Source of the DNA: Rickettsia typhi
GTDB taxonomy: Bacteria; Pseudomonadota; Alphaproteobacteria; Rickettsiales; Rickettsiaceae
Direction of reading: 5' to 3'
DNA: 64,000 nt
Assembly: GCA_945875975.1 (NCBI GenBank)
Contig: CAMCMD010000005.1
Span: 12,945-76,944 of the forward strand
A program made the position numbers and the translations under genes. Shown piece after piece: positions 10,014 to 19,182 of the stretch. Under the pieces are notes generated by a model. It worked only from the letters and a program-made list of their open reading frames with translations. It did not search any database and was not told where the DNA came from. Within the stretch, counting starts at the first letter, position 1. The number at the start of each line of letters is the position of its first letter.

Positions 10014-10481
10014 GTGAAAACCTATTCAGCAAAACCATCAGACATCGAAAAAAAATGGTGGGTTATTGATGCTAAAGATCTTGTACTTGGGCGCTTAGCC
10101 AGTCAAACTGCCGTATTGCTACGCGGGAAACACAAACCCACTTTTACTCCGCACATGGATTGTGGTGATTATGTGATAATTGTTAATGCAAAATACGTAT
10201 ATCTTTCAGGGAAAAAATCCGATCCAAAAAACGGTAAATTCTATTATCGTCACACGGGCTTTCCAGGTGGTATAAAAGAAACTACGGCTGGAAAAATCCT
10301 TGGTGGAAAATATCCAGAACGAGTGGTCAAAATGGCTATCAAGCGGATGATCAGTAGAAACAAAATGGGTGATGTACAATTAGGCAACCTCCATGTATAC
10401 TCTGAAGCTAACCATCCCCATGCAGCTCAAAAGCCAGAAGCTTTTGACCTCGTTAGTAAAAATTCTAAAAACACGAAGTAA
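10014..10481 (+). CDS. rplM: 50S ribosomal protein L13
   Basis: Ribosomal large-subunit protein. The N-terminal region through [18 protein letters not shown] and the central [30 protein letters not shown] segment are strongly conserved L13 sequence. The 155-residue length fits the family. The chosen start is GTG at 10014, because the conserved protein begins with [15 protein letters not shown] and no in-frame ATG is placed suitably upstream. The stop lies five bases before rpsI, the conserved L13-S9 operon. Confidence 0.97.
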   Translation: MKTYSAKPSDIEKKWWVIDAKDLVLGRLASQTAVLLRGKHKPTFTPHMDCGDYVIIVNAKYVYLSGKKSDPKNGKFYYRHTGFPGGIKETTAGKILGGKYPERVVKMAIKRMISRNKMGDVQLGNLHVYSEANHPHAAQKPEAFDLVSKNSKNTK

Positions 10482-10486
10482 TTGTA

Positions 10487-10972
10487 ATGGAAGTACCAAC
10501 ACTAGAAATTAAAAAGAGTTCTGTAGTAACCAACAAAGTTGTCGCACCTCAAGTTGCTCAATGCAAGTCCAAAAAAGCTACAGCTGATGGCGGTGGTTAT
10601 GGAACAGGCAGAAGGAAAAACGCAGTGGCAAGAGTTTGGGTTAGACCTGGGAAAGGTAGAATTATAGTAAATAACAAAGATTTTTCTGTATATTTCCCAC
10701 GCGAAACATATAGAACATCAATTATGCAACCTTTTGTAGACACAAATACTACCGGACAATTTGATGTTATGTGCACTACTAAAGGTGGCGGAACTACAGG
10801 CCAAGCAGGCGCAATAATTCATGGTATAGCCAGAGCGCTTGATTGTATCTCTGACGATTTTCATCCAATCTTACGCAAAGGTGGTTTTTTGACAAGAGAT
10901 GCAAGAGTTGTTGAGCGTAAGAAATATGGTAAACGTAAGGCGCGTAAGAGCACTCAGTTCTCAAAACGTTAA
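10487..10972 (+). CDS. rpsI: 30S ribosomal protein S9
   Basis: Ribosomal small-subunit protein whose C-terminal tail reaches the P site. The [18 protein letters not shown] segment (about residues 38-55) and the basic terminus [16 protein letters not shown] are diagnostic. The protein is 161 residues because of a lysine-containing N-terminal extension of about 35 residues that precedes the canonical S9 start; rickettsial S9 proteins have a similar extension. It is cotranscribed with rplM. Confidence 0.97.
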   Translation: MEVPTLEIKKSSVVTNKVVAPQVAQCKSKKATADGGGYGTGRRKNAVARVWVRPGKGRIIVNNKDFSVYFPRETYRTSIMQPFVDTNTTGQFDVMCTTKGGGTTGQAGAIIHGIARALDCISDDFHPILRKGGFLTRDARVVERKKYGKRKARKSTQFSKR

Positions 10973-10979
10973 TATATTT

Positions 10980-11005
10980 ACTGCTCAAGTGCTTTTTTGG
11001 GCAGT
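10980..11005 (+). terminator. Hairpin after rpsI, weak terminator
   Basis: Nine-base arms at 10980-10988 and 10997-11005 pair with one G-T wobble, starting eight bases after the rpsI stop. The T run lies in the loop and only GTTTAT follows, so termination efficiency is uncertain. Confidence 0.5.
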
Positions 11006-11063
11006 GTTTATACCGAAATGTTATATAGTAAATACATACAATTAAGTTAGGTGTAAAAACGTT

Positions 11064-11249
11064 ATGGCGACGCTCCATGCTCGGAGGTATGATTATTCAG
11101 AAATACGCATGAATTACTGGATAGACCCATCGCTCAATAAGCTCTTTGCCATGACCATTTGTAAGATGTTTACCTATCAACTTAATAATTATGTAGTCGT
11201 TAAATTTGGATTTGATTATAAGCACAATAATTCGAAGCCTAAAAAATAG
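11064..11249 (+). CDS. Short unrecognised reading frame between rpsI and tRNA-Met
   Basis: A 61-codon frame begins with ATG after a TAGGTG stretch that could act as a weak ribosome site. I recognise no domain, and the composition is mixed, with no signal peptide or clear membrane segment. It occupies the 330-base space between the ribosomal operon and the tRNA gene, where no other gene is visible. It may well be non-coding. Confidence 0.2.
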   Translation: MATLHARRYDYSEIRMNYWIDPSLNKLFAMTICKMFTYQLNNYVVVKFGFDYKHNNSKPKK

Positions 11250-11301
11250 GCAAGTAATAAAGCTTCAAATTCAAAGTTAGTGATTATAAATTAGACTTAT
11301 T

Positions 11302-11378
11302 GGCGGGGTAGCTCAGCTGGTTAGAGCATCGGAATCATAATCCGGGTGTCGGGGGTTCAAGTCCCTCCCTCGCTACCA
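11302..11378 (+). tRNA. tRNA-Met (CAT anticodon, elongator type)
   Basis: A full cloverleaf with encoded CCA. The acceptor stem GGCGGGG pairs with CCTCGCT (G-T wobbles included). The anticodon arm TCGGA-ATCATAA-TCCGG places CAT at positions 34-36, and the T arm contains GGTTCAAGTCC. The sequence closely resembles the alphaproteobacterial elongator tRNA-Met; the initiator would lack normal pairing at the first acceptor position and carry three G-C pairs in the anticodon stem. A lysidine-modified isoleucine tRNA also has CAT but differs in its arms. Confidence 0.93.
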
Positions 11379-11514
11379 AGAAAGTAAAATTGCTCCTTCA
11401 AAATGGATATAATATCAAAGCCTCGATAAAATGAATAAATATAATTTTAAGTGTCGAGTATCAGTAACATAGTCCTAGATAAAGTTTTTGTACGGTACTT
11501 TGGAGCTTGGCATG

Positions 11515-11949
11515 CTATCTAATCTTAGCTATGCGTCTAGCATGCCGACCGCCTTCAAATTCAGTTTTTAGAAATTTTTCGACCATTTTAATTGAAATAT
11601 CATCATCGACCAATTTGCTACCCAATACTAGTATGTTCGCATCATTATGAGATCTAGCGCGCTCTGCCATAAACTCGCTTGTACATAGAGCAGCCCTAAT
11701 ATCAGAGCTTCGGTTTGCCGCTATAGACATACCAATACCAGTTCCACAAATCAAAATACCTTGAGACACAGTTTTTTCAATAATTTCTTCTACCATTTTA
11801 TAAGTGAAATCAGGATAATCCACTCTCTCTTCACTATCTGTTCCTAGATCAAGTACTTTTACATTTTTTTTTCGAAGATCTCGTATAATTTTATCTTTCA
11901 ATTTAACGCCAGCATGGTCACTTGCAATAGCTAAATCATAATTTTTCAT
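11515..11949 (-). CDS. rpiB: Ribose-5-phosphate isomerase B
   Basis: Interconverts ribose 5-phosphate and ribulose 5-phosphate in the pentose phosphate pathway. The 144-residue protein has the LacA/RpiB motifs IASDHAGVKLKDKI at the N-terminus, YPDFTYKM near residue 46, and ILICGTGIGMSIAANR near residue 65, which holds the catalytic Cys. SHNDANILVLGSKLV follows near residue 98. It stands alone on the minus strand, divergent from the NlpD-like gene. Confidence 0.95.
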   Translation of the reverse strand: MKNYDLAIASDHAGVKLKDKIIRDLRKKNVKVLDLGTDSEERVDYPDFTYKMVEEIIEKTVSQGILICGTGIGMSIAANRSSDIRAALCTSEFMAERARSHNDANILVLGSKLVDDDISIKMVEKFLKTEFEGGRHARRIAKIR

Positions 11950-12045
11950 TAAACACCTTATTTGATATACAAAGTAATAGATATTAATATATAATGACCT
12001 TTATTTAATTAGCAAAACAAATCTGTAATTACACACATTGGCAAA

Positions 12046-12963
12046 ATGAAAAAACAAGGCCTTTTGATTCTTTTATCATTTATATTATCTGCGTGCGCCG
12101 TGTCGAAGCAGTCAGCGCCTATAGAGTTTAATCACGCAGGTGCAAAGCAGAGTTCTTCTAGCAACAAAACAAATCCAACGCTTGTTGACGAGGGAGAGGT
12201 TGTGTCTACTGGTTCATTTGAAGTAAAGTCAACTGAAGTAATTAATCAAGATGGTACTACCTCTGATAGTGCTGTCGATGGTGAGCAATATATTATTCCA
12301 GCGCAAACCCAACAAAAATCAAAGAATAAAATCATTTACCATGAAGTACAAGTGGGTGAAACAATTGAAGATATCGCTTCAAAATATGGACAAAAAGTCA
12401 TAGAAATTGCGTTATTAAATGACCTAGCGCCACCTTATTATCTTGACGAGTTTCAAATCCTTAAAATCAAACAAACTACAGAGAAAAACTTAGTACCTAC
12501 CGTTACTGGAGCTATTGAACCGTTGATACAAGTAGAAGAAGGTAAAATTGAAAAACCAGAAGTAAAGCTTCAAGAGCAAGAAGTACATCACGAATATATT
12601 ACTCCAGTAAAGGGTAAAGTTATTACAAAATTTGGTGACAAAACTCAATTTGGGACAAGCAAGGGAATCAGCATCAGTGCAAAACCTGGCACTAAAGTTC
12701 TGTCAACAGCTGCCGGTAAAGTAATATATGCTGATTACGACGCAACTTTTGGTAATTTAGTAATTATTAAACTTGATGGCAAAAACCTTGTTACTTCTTA
12801 TGCCCATCTAGAAGACATAATTCTCACTAAAGGCACTAGTGTAAAACAAGGAGATGTCGTAGGGTATGTTGGTAGTACTGGTAAAGTAACAGAGCCCCAA
12901 CTTAATTTCGGTATCCGAGAAGGGAAAGTAGCAAAAGATCCGGCAAAATTTGTAACATACTAA
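12046..12963 (+). CDS. NlpD-like lipoprotein: LysM plus catalytically degenerate LytM (M23) domain
   Basis: A 305-residue envelope protein. The signal peptide ends in the lipobox LSAC with the lipidated Cys at residue 17. A low-complexity linker follows, then a LysM-like peptidoglycan-binding motif (VQVGETIEDIASKYG, about residue 105) and a C-terminal M23/LytM domain (about 190-305). In active M23 enzymes two His and one Asp bind zinc; here the first motif reads GTSKGISIS with no HxxxD, and the last reads PQLNFGIR where active enzymes have HLHF. SYAH is kept. Such degenerate LytM proteins (NlpD, EnvC) activate amidases at division rather than cut peptidoglycan, so that role is inferred. Confidence 0.85.
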   Translation: MKKQGLLILLSFILSACAVSKQSAPIEFNHAGAKQSSSSNKTNPTLVDEGEVVSTGSFEVKSTEVINQDGTTSDSAVDGEQYIIPAQTQQKSKNKIIYHEVQVGETIEDIASKYGQKVIEIALLNDLAPPYYLDEFQILKIKQTTEKNLVPTVTGAIEPLIQVEEGKIEKPEVKLQEQEVHHEYITPVKGKVITKFGDKTQFGTSKGISISAKPGTKVLSTAAGKVIYADYDATFGNLVIIKLDGKNLVTSYAHLEDIILTKGTSVKQGDVVGYVGSTGKVTEPQLNFGIREGKVAKDPAKFVTY

Positions 12964-12979
12964 GTCTACTTAAAAACTC

Positions 12980-13052
12980 GTCGGCGAGCGACTATTTTGG
13001 AGTATTCCAGAGCAATATACTGCCCACAACTCCCCAACATCTCGCTGCCGAC
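12980..13052. repeat. Long-stem inverted repeat between nlpD-like gene and clpB
   Basis: GTCGGCGAGCGA at 12980-12991 pairs with TCGCTGCCGAC at 13042-13052 with one bulge, enclosing about 50 bases that are richer in GC than the surroundings. It lies between convergent genes, so it may act as a two-way terminator. The minus strand is open across it for about 30 codons, and rickettsial genomes carry palindromic elements of this size, so a decayed palindromic element is possible. Confidence 0.4.
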
Positions 13053-13123
13053 CAACTGCATATATTGGGTGTAATAATCCTTCAACTACCTTTATATAGT
13101 CTTACTCAAACACTATCTCATTT

Positions 13124-15691
13124 TCAAATATCAAGTTTACCGCCAACGCAAGAAAGTTTAATTTTATCACCACTACTATATGACCCAGATAATATTTTCT
13201 TTGCCAAAATATTTTGCACTTCTTTTTGAATAATTCTTTTTAGCGGCCTAGCACCAAAAGCTGGATCATAGCCCTTATCACCAAGATAATTTACTGCACT
13301 TTCATCATATTCAAAATTAATTACTTGGGTGGCTAAAATGTTTTTTAAATCATTAAGTTGAATTTTTACTATCTCGTTCATATGCGACCTATTCAAGCGA
13401 TGAAATAATATTATCTCATCAAGACGATTTAAAAATTCCGGTCTAAAAGCAGCTTGAACATACTCCATCACTTGATCGCGTACCAAAGCTGTATCTTCAC
13501 CATCAGCTTGATTGACAAGCACTTCGGAACCAAGGTTTGAGGTAAGAACTATTATTGTATTTTTAAAATCTACTACATGACCTTGGCTATCAGTTAAACG
13601 TCCCTCATCTAGTATTTGTAACATCACATTAAAAATATCAGGGTGAGCTTTTTCAATTTCATCAAATAATACGATTTGATATGGGCGTCTACGAACCGCT
13701 TCAGTCAAAGCTCCGCCTTGTTCATATCCCACATATCCAGGAGGGGCACCAATCAACCTTGCTACTGCATGCTTCTCCATATATTCTGACATATCAAATC
13801 TGAGCACAGCACTACGATCGCTAAACAAAAACTGAGCAAGAGCCTTAGTGAGTTCAGTTTTACCAACACCCGTTGGGCCAAGAAACAAAAATGAACCTAG
13901 GGGCCGGTGTTGATCGGCAATACCAGCACGAGACCTACGAATAGCATCACTTACAGCTTCTATCGCATCATTTTGACCGATTACTGTGGCTTGTAAGTTT
14001 TTTTCCATAGTAAGAAGTTTATCTCGCTCGCTTGAAAGCATAATATCAATCGGGATTCCAGTAATTTTAGAAACAAGGCTTGCTATATCTTCGTCTGTCA
14101 CTCTTTCTTTCAAGAGTTTATTATCAGTTTGTTCTTCAGCGGATTTTAACTTGGCTGTTATTTCTGGAATCACGCCATATTTCAGCTCGCTGGCCCTGGT
14201 AAGGTCTCCCCTCCTTTCTGACTTTTCAAGCTCTATTTTAGCGTTTTCAAGATCTTCTTTCAATTTCTGTGCAGAGAGGATTTTGTTCTTTTCAGCTAAC
14301 CATTTTGAGCTTAAATCCATTGATTTAGCCTCGAGTTCCGCGAGTTCAGAAGTTAATTTAGTAACCTTCTTTTTTGAATTATCATCCTTTTCCTTCTTCA
14401 AGGCTGATAATTCAATCTTTATTTGAATAATTTTGCGATCGAGCTCATCTAATTCCTCAGGTTTACTAGACACCTCTATTTTTAAACGACTTGCAGCTTC
14501 ATCGAGCAAGTCAATTGCTTTATCAGGTAAAAAACGGTCCGTTATATACCTATTTGATAGAGTAGCAGCAGCGACTATAGCACCATCTGAAATGGTTACT
14601 CCATGATGTAGCTCGTATCGATCTTTTATTCCTCGCATAATTGAAATTGTATCAACAACACTTGGTTCTGCAACATATACCGCCTGAAAACGCCTTGCTA
14701 ATGCAGTATCTTTCTCTATATATCTCCGATACTCGTCCAGAGTGGTTGCGCCAATACAATGTAGCTCACCTCTGGCAAGCATTGGTTTTAGCAGGTTCGA
14801 TGCATCCATCGCCCCATCAGTTTTCCCAGTACCAACAAGAAGGTGTAACTCATCAATGAATAATATAATCTCGCCACTTGCTTCTTTTATTTCCTTTAGC
14901 ACCGCTTTTAAGCGTTCCTCGAATTCTCCTCGAAATTTTGCCCCAGCAATTAGTGCCCCCATATCTAGTTCAAAAATTTTACAATTCACTAGGGATTCAG
15001 GAACATCTTTATGATATATTCTTTGAGCTAAACCTTCAATAATTGCAGTTTTACCAACACCAGGCTCACCAATTAAAACAGGATTATTCTTTGAACGACG
15101 CGAAAGGACTTGAATTGCTCGCCTTATCTCCTCATCGCGACCTATTATAGGATCAATTTTTCCTTCCATAGCAAGCTTTGTTACGTCTCTACCGTATTTC
15201 AACAAAGCATCATAACTCTCTTCAGCTGATTCACTATCAGCAGTCCTTCCCTTGCGCATGGCTAAAATTGCGGCAGTAGTTTTCGTTGAATCAATACCGA
15301 ACTCGGCCAAAATTTTACCAACAATGTTTTTATCATATGTCAGTGCTTCAAAAAATCTCTCTATTGTAACAAAACTATCTTTATTTGTTATAGCAAGTGC
15401 CAAAGATTTTTCAAGTAGCTTAAGTGAATCTGCAGAAATACTCACCTGCCCTCCACCACCGCTTATTTCTACACTTGGCACTCGCGCTAACTCCTCTTCA
15501 GCTCTTGTTAAAATAAGATTACTACTTGCCCCAAACGAAGTAAGAAGATTCCTAATTACATCTTGCTCTTCGGCAACAAGAGCGACAAGAAAATGGATTG
15601 GCAAAAGCTGCTGATGATTATTTTTTGCCGCTAGCATCTGGGCATTAGAGATCACCGACCTTGCTGCGGATGTAAATTTTTCGATATTCAT
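13124..15691 (-). CDS. clpB: Chaperone ClpB (Hsp100 disaggregase)
   Basis: Disaggregates heat-damaged proteins together with DnaK. The 855-residue protein shows the Clp_N domain (1-145), a first AAA+ module with [16 protein letters not shown] and [13 protein letters not shown], the long charged coiled-coil middle domain (about 400-525) that marks ClpB, and a second AAA+ module with [17 protein letters not shown] and [15 protein letters not shown]. It lacks the IGF/L ClpP-binding loop expected of ClpA/ClpX, as is normal for ClpB. The start at 15691 matches the conserved [11 protein letters not shown]-terminus. It forms a convergent pair with the NlpD-like gene. Confidence 0.97.
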   Translation of the reverse strand: MNIEKFTSAARSVISNAQMLAAKNNHQQLLPIHFLVALVAEEQDVIRNLLTSFGASSNLILTRAEEELARVPSVEISGGGGQVSISADSLKLLEKSLALAITNKDSFVTIERFFEALTYDKNIVGKILAEFGIDSTKTTAAILAMRKGRTADSESAEESYDALLKYGRDVTKLAMEGKIDPIIGRDEEIRRAIQVLSRRSKNNPVLIGEPGVGKTAIIEGLAQRIYHKDVPESLVNCKIFELDMGALIAGAKFRGEFEERLKAVLKEIKEASGEIILFIDELHLLVGTGKTDGAMDASNLLKPMLARGELHCIGATTLDEYRRYIEKDTALARRFQAVYVAEPSVVDTISIMRGIKDRYELHHGVTISDGAIVAAATLSNRYITDRFLPDKAIDLLDEAASRLKIEVSSKPEELDELDRKIIQIKIELSALKKEKDDNSKKKVTKLTSELAELEAKSMDLSSKWLAEKNKILSAQKLKEDLENAKIELEKSERRGDLTRASELKYGVIPEITAKLKSAEEQTDNKLLKERVTDEDIASLVSKITGIPIDIMLSSERDKLLTMEKNLQATVIGQNDAIEAVSDAIRRSRAGIADQHRPLGSFLFLGPTGVGKTELTKALAQFLFSDRSAVLRFDMSEYMEKHAVARLIGAPPGYVGYEQGGALTEAVRRRPYQIVLFDEIEKAHPDIFNVMLQILDEGRLTDSQGHVVDFKNTIIVLTSNLGSEVLVNQADGEDTALVRDQVMEYVQAAFRPEFLNRLDEIILFHRLNRSHMNEIVKIQLNDLKNILATQVINFEYDESAVNYLGDKGYDPAFGARPLKRIIQKEVQNILAKKILSGSYSSGDKIKLSCVGGKLDI

Positions 15692-15835
15692 AATGGTATA
15701 ACGGTATAAATTTTGCTTACAGTTATTATATAAGTACTAAATAAAAAAAATCAATTGACTCAGGTTTAATATAGCTGATATCTTTAAATCTTAGATTGTA
15801 TTATAATGATTTAATCTATAAAACCACCGTCAAGA

Positions 15836-15850
15836 GCTCTGTTGCAAATA
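15836..15850 (+). repeat. GCTCTGTTGCAAATA repeat-end motif
   Basis: This 15-base sequence recurs in inverted form at the right boundary of the 27.45-27.70 kb element, and a close variant lies at 23329-23346. It resembles the terminal inverted repeats of IS6-type elements (CTGTTGCAA core), so it may be a solo end left by a mobile element. No transposase is seen beside it. Confidence 0.35.
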
Positions 15851-15912
15851 ATTAACTATTGTGCTTATAATCCTTTTGTACTACGGCCTTTAAGTGGTTT
15901 TTTATGTCAAAT

Positions 15913-17226
15913 TCAGGTGATGTTGTGACCTACTGCTCTATGTGTTCCCATTAAAGCCTGTTTAGCACTGGGCAGTTTAAGATTTGGTGATAAGCTTTCT
16001 GTCCTAGAACTAATTATTTGCTTAGCTATATTTTGTTGTGGTTTAAGAGAAAATCTAGAAGTAAATTTTGTTTTTTCATTTGAGGACAGGTCTTTTACCT
16101 GATCTACCTTAGTTGCTTTTTCTAATTCTGCACGGCTAAATGTTATTCTGTCAAGCTTCCCTGTGGCCTCATCAAATTTATCCATGGAAAATTCGACTTT
16201 ACCAGTAGTTTTTTCAGTCTGTTGAAGATTTTTAATTTTACTAGCCAAGTTTTCCTCGTATTCAATTGGCTTAATTTGAGTATAAGCCTCCTGCATTGAA
16301 ATTATATTACCCTCTTTGTCTTTAACTTTTCCTGCCTTCTGAACAAAAACTTTATTGAAGTTTGATAAAGAATGGTCTGATGGAAGCTCCATCCCTATAC
16401 CACCAGGTGCTAGTAAGCTAAAAACTTTTCCCAAAAGCGGAGTGATTTCAGAAGCGTATTTAGCTACTACTTCAAACACCATCTGAACTAAAGTGGGATT
16501 TCTTTCTTTTTGTGAATGGGGAATGATAGTATATACAGTGCCAGATTGTTCGTTTAAACTATTGATAATATTCTTTCTATTGTTAAATACACAAAAATTC
16601 AGCTTTTTTGCGCTATTTTCTGGCAATCCAGCTTCTTTATACATTTTTTCTACAATAGGCTTGGTTCCAGGATTTTCAAAAGTAACAGCTGTTATTTGAT
16701 CTTTTTCACCTGGATTTTTCAATCCCCTTTTTTGCAACTTAATATCCATGTCTATCGCTTGCATTTCAGCCATTGCGGCTCCAAGCGAGTGACCGGTGTA
16801 ATGAAATTTATAATCTTTTGCTTGCTCGCCTAGGCTATCTAAAATCATATCGTTTAAAATCTGAGCTGGATTCATCTTTGCAGGCTTACTTTGAGCGACT
16901 AGTAAGGCGTCATCATATAAATCATCCCGACCTTTTTTATTAAAGTGAGGCCTTGTTCCAGCCGTTGCAAATACTATCTCTTTCGTTTCTTTGTTTAGGA
17001 ATGCCACGCATCTAAAAGATGCTTCGTTGCTATCTGTAACATGATCACTCATCAGAAACATTTCGTAACCAGGCGGTATCTGTTTTGCCGCTTCTTGCAT
17101 CTTTTCATCTGTGCCCTTATAAGCGAAATTAGTAAACAGCACTCCATTATGGGCTTGATTGCTAAAGGCCCTCCAGTCTTGGTGATCTTCTGAAATAACT
17201 TTATGCGCCTTATCTATGTTTTTCAT
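15913..17226 (-). CDS. Lipase (class 3)-like alpha/beta-hydrolase, putative secreted effector
   Basis: A 437-residue protein. A nucleophile elbow YTGHSLGAAMAE with Ser147 and the preceding hydrophobic strand mark the class 3 lipase fold, covering about residues 60-300. A candidate catalytic His is in PSDHSLSNF near residue 290. The acidic triad position, usually Asp in a D-x-V/I-N pattern before the Gly-containing strand, reads RKNIINSLN here, so the Asp may be replaced by Asn. The lysine- and glutamine-rich C-terminal 140 residues have no recognised domain. There is no signal peptide, as expected for a type IV secretion substrate, but secretion is inference only. Confidence 0.6.
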   Translation of the reverse strand: MKNIDKAHKVISEDHQDWRAFSNQAHNGVLFTNFAYKGTDEKMQEAAKQIPPGYEMFLMSDHVTDSNEASFRCVAFLNKETKEIVFATAGTRPHFNKKGRDDLYDDALLVAQSKPAKMNPAQILNDMILDSLGEQAKDYKFHYTGHSLGAAMAEMQAIDMDIKLQKRGLKNPGEKDQITAVTFENPGTKPIVEKMYKEAGLPENSAKKLNFCVFNNRKNIINSLNEQSGTVYTIIPHSQKERNPTLVQMVFEVVAKYASEITPLLGKVFSLLAPGGIGMELPSDHSLSNFNKVFVQKAGKVKDKEGNIISMQEAYTQIKPIEYEENLASKIKNLQQTEKTTGKVEFSMDKFDEATGKLDRITFSRAELEKATKVDQVKDLSSNEKTKFTSRFSLKPQQNIAKQIISSRTESLSPNLKLPSAKQALMGTHRAVGHNIT

Positions 17227-17595
17227 ATAAATCTAAATTTATGCTTATTAAGGGATGTATTTCCATACGGTTACTAGCTGCTTGCTTTAAGGAATACGTA
17301 AGTTTTTTTTATTTTGCATTGCCATTCATTTTATCCGTTTGTATATATTTATTACAAAGAAAATTAAATATTAATACCTTTTGCAAAACAGGATAAAAGT
17401 TTTTTGTTGTAATCAAGCCATTTATTGCTGATACAGGATAAGGCTCTCTCACTAGCCTCCCCGTAGTAGACGGTGGATATACGAAAGGGTATCTGAACAT
17501 TTTTTAGCCTATAGACTATATCATCTCCTCTAGGTAAGTTATTACTTGACAGTTAAGACAGTATTAATGCCCTATATGACGGTCCCTATCAGCAA
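17227..17595. other. Gene-poor spacer with an unrecognised 63-codon frame
   Basis: No recognisable gene. A 63-codon minus-strand frame (17309-17500) contains a proline-rich start and no known domain. Its first third is richer in GC than the surroundings, which could mean a fragment of a lost gene. Confidence 0.3.
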
Positions 17596-18420
17596 TCAAA
17601 AAAAATTATGATATAACGTAACTAGCTGACTTTTTGTGGCATATGATGTTTTGTTCTTAATTCTATTTATATATGTCTCAACACTTCGGCTTGAAATATC
17701 GCAAGTGCGAGCAATTTCTTTTATGGATCTACCTTGAGATAAAGACATTAAGCACGCCATTTCCCGTTGTGATAAGCTAATATTTTGTCCTAAATAATAG
17801 TTCTTGAGAGGTATTGCAGCTAAATAATTATGAAAATTATTATCACACTCTAGTTTTGCAATAAAAGGATTAATAGGAGAAGGTAAAAGACCACAATTAG
17901 GCTGATGGATTTGAAGCTTATTAATTATCTTATCTCTAAAATACCAGATAAACCGTTCAAAAACCTGCTTATTATTAAGATATAAGTCCATTATTTTATC
18001 AGTCATTGTAGGACTTATAAATACAAATGCCTCAAGACAATCACCATGTTTTTTTATGATGGTTAATCCATTCCATATACCATGTTCCCGAAAAGCAAAA
18101 TATAGCTGCTCCTTATTATCAGGTTTTAGCGGCCAAATAAAATAATATTGCCCTTCTATATATGCTTTTTGAAGAAGATATATAGCATCCTGTTGAAGCC
18201 AATCCTCATATAAAAGCCAATTTTGAGGCTGAAACGTATAATTACACCATAGGTCATTAGTAGTTAAAAAAGTCATACTGTTATTTTGGTAAAACTTAAA
18301 ATATCCTACAAGGTCACAACTATAGTAGGTACGAAGTGGCTGAGCCAACGTATTAAGAAAAGTTAAATAAATTTTATTGTACTCAAAAGCTGTTTTTAGC
18401 TGTTTATCTGTTACTCTCAT
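17596..18420 (-). CDS. LuxR-family transcriptional regulator
   Basis: A 274-residue DNA-binding protein. The C-terminal LuxR/FixJ helix-turn-helix spans about residues 214-271: LSQREMACLMSLSQGRSIKEIA followed by the recognition helix ISSRSVETYINRIKNK. The N-terminal 200 residues are aromatic-rich (NWLLYEDW, FIWPLKPDN) and have no receiver domain, so this is not a standard two-component regulator. It may be a ligand-binding domain, but no LuxI-type synthase is present in the window. It lies 130 bases downstream of a winged-helix regulator on the same strand. LuxR proteins are uncommon in rickettsiae. Confidence 0.85.
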   Translation of the reverse strand: MRVTDKQLKTAFEYNKIYLTFLNTLAQPLRTYYSCDLVGYFKFYQNNSMTFLTTNDLWCNYTFQPQNWLLYEDWLQQDAIYLLQKAYIEGQYYFIWPLKPDNKEQLYFAFREHGIWNGLTIIKKHGDCLEAFVFISPTMTDKIMDLYLNNKQVFERFIWYFRDKIINKLQIHQPNCGLLPSPINPFIAKLECDNNFHNYLAAIPLKNYYLGQNISLSQREMACLMSLSQGRSIKEIARTCDISSRSVETYINRIKNKTSYATKSQLVTLYHNFF

Positions 18421-18549
18421 AAGTGATTTATATAATTATATTTAAAAAAGAACTAATGCTCTTCGTTCCTTTAATTCTTTCAACAATGGATAAAACTTGT
18501 TAAGAAATATTTAAATTTTTCTTGTATACATTAGTTGATATAGAACGAT

Positions 18550-19065
18550 TTAACTTTTTATAATTAATTTATGGAGGCTGTTAATATATACCTTTATTAA
18601 GCTCTTTAATTGGTTAGTAATTCCTTTTATATCGAGTTCTTCTTCCTGAAACGACGCAAAGAGGGTTTGTTTTCTTAAATTAACATAGGCATCTGTATGC
18701 TGAACTCCAAGCTCAGTTATTTGATAATTTGCTCCAGTAGTCTTGGCTTCTTTAGAACGCACTTTTTGTATCAATTTTAACTTAACGAGTTTTTTTATAG
18801 TATAAGCTATAAGGTAATCATCATAAAAATCTGCAAGTAAATGAATTACACTAACTGATTTTGGTTTGTTATGAATTCTAATTATATGCAATACAACTAT
18901 CTCATTTATATGCAACTTTGTTCCGTTAAGCATTTTTTCTGCTTCTTCCAAAAAAGATTTCAACCTCTGATAAGCCTGGATTAAGAAAAATCCCAACTCT
19001 AAAATAGCTTTTGCTTCTTCATCCTGTGCTAAATGCATCTCTAAATATTTCGTCTCCTTTTTCAT
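18550..19065 (-). CDS. Winged-helix (MarR-like) transcriptional regulator
   Basis: A 171-residue protein with a central winged-helix pattern: helices around LHINEIVVLHIIRIHN, a second helix pair VSVIHLLADFYDDYLIAYTIKKLVKLKLI, and a wing segment ANYQITELGVQHTDAY. The N- and C-terminal helices would form the dimer interface, as in MarR and PadR proteins. The assignment rests on fold pattern rather than a strong motif. Two palindromes lie 40-135 bases upstream of its start, in the spacer shared with the divergent gene at 19335, and are candidate operators for it. Confidence 0.6.
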   Translation of the reverse strand: MKKETKYLEMHLAQDEEAKAILELGFFLIQAYQRLKSFLEEAEKMLNGTKLHINEIVVLHIIRIHNKPKSVSVIHLLADFYDDYLIAYTIKKLVKLKLIQKVRSKEAKTTGANYQITELGVQHTDAYVNLRKQTLFASFQEEELDIKGITNQLKSLIKVYINSLHKLIIKS

Positions 19066-19104
19066 TTGCTTAGTACTCGTTAATTTTATGTAATATATTA
19101 TGGT

Positions 19105-19131
19105 AGATTGCTAACAGCTTATTAGCAATCT
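19105..19131. promoter_or_regulatory. 10-bp inverted repeat upstream of the winged-helix regulator
   Basis: AGATTGCTAA (19105-19114) and TTAGCAATCT (19122-19131) are perfect inverted arms around a 7-base loop. It lies 40 bases before the regulator start at 19065 and about 200 bases before the gene at 19335. An operator is the simplest reading; an RNA hairpin is the alternative. Confidence 0.45.
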
Positions 19132-19182
19132 AATTAATCATAAATAACTTATATTGCATGTTATGTATTGTAATATTGCAAG

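Noticed and set aside
11302..11378. tRNA-Ile2 (lysidine) instead of tRNA-Met
   Set aside because: The arms match the alphaproteobacterial elongator tRNA-Met better, although anticodon CAT alone cannot decide.
17309..17500. 63-codon minus-strand frame after the LuxR region
   Set aside because: No domain, no ribosome site and no conserved neighbour; kept only as a note on the spacer.
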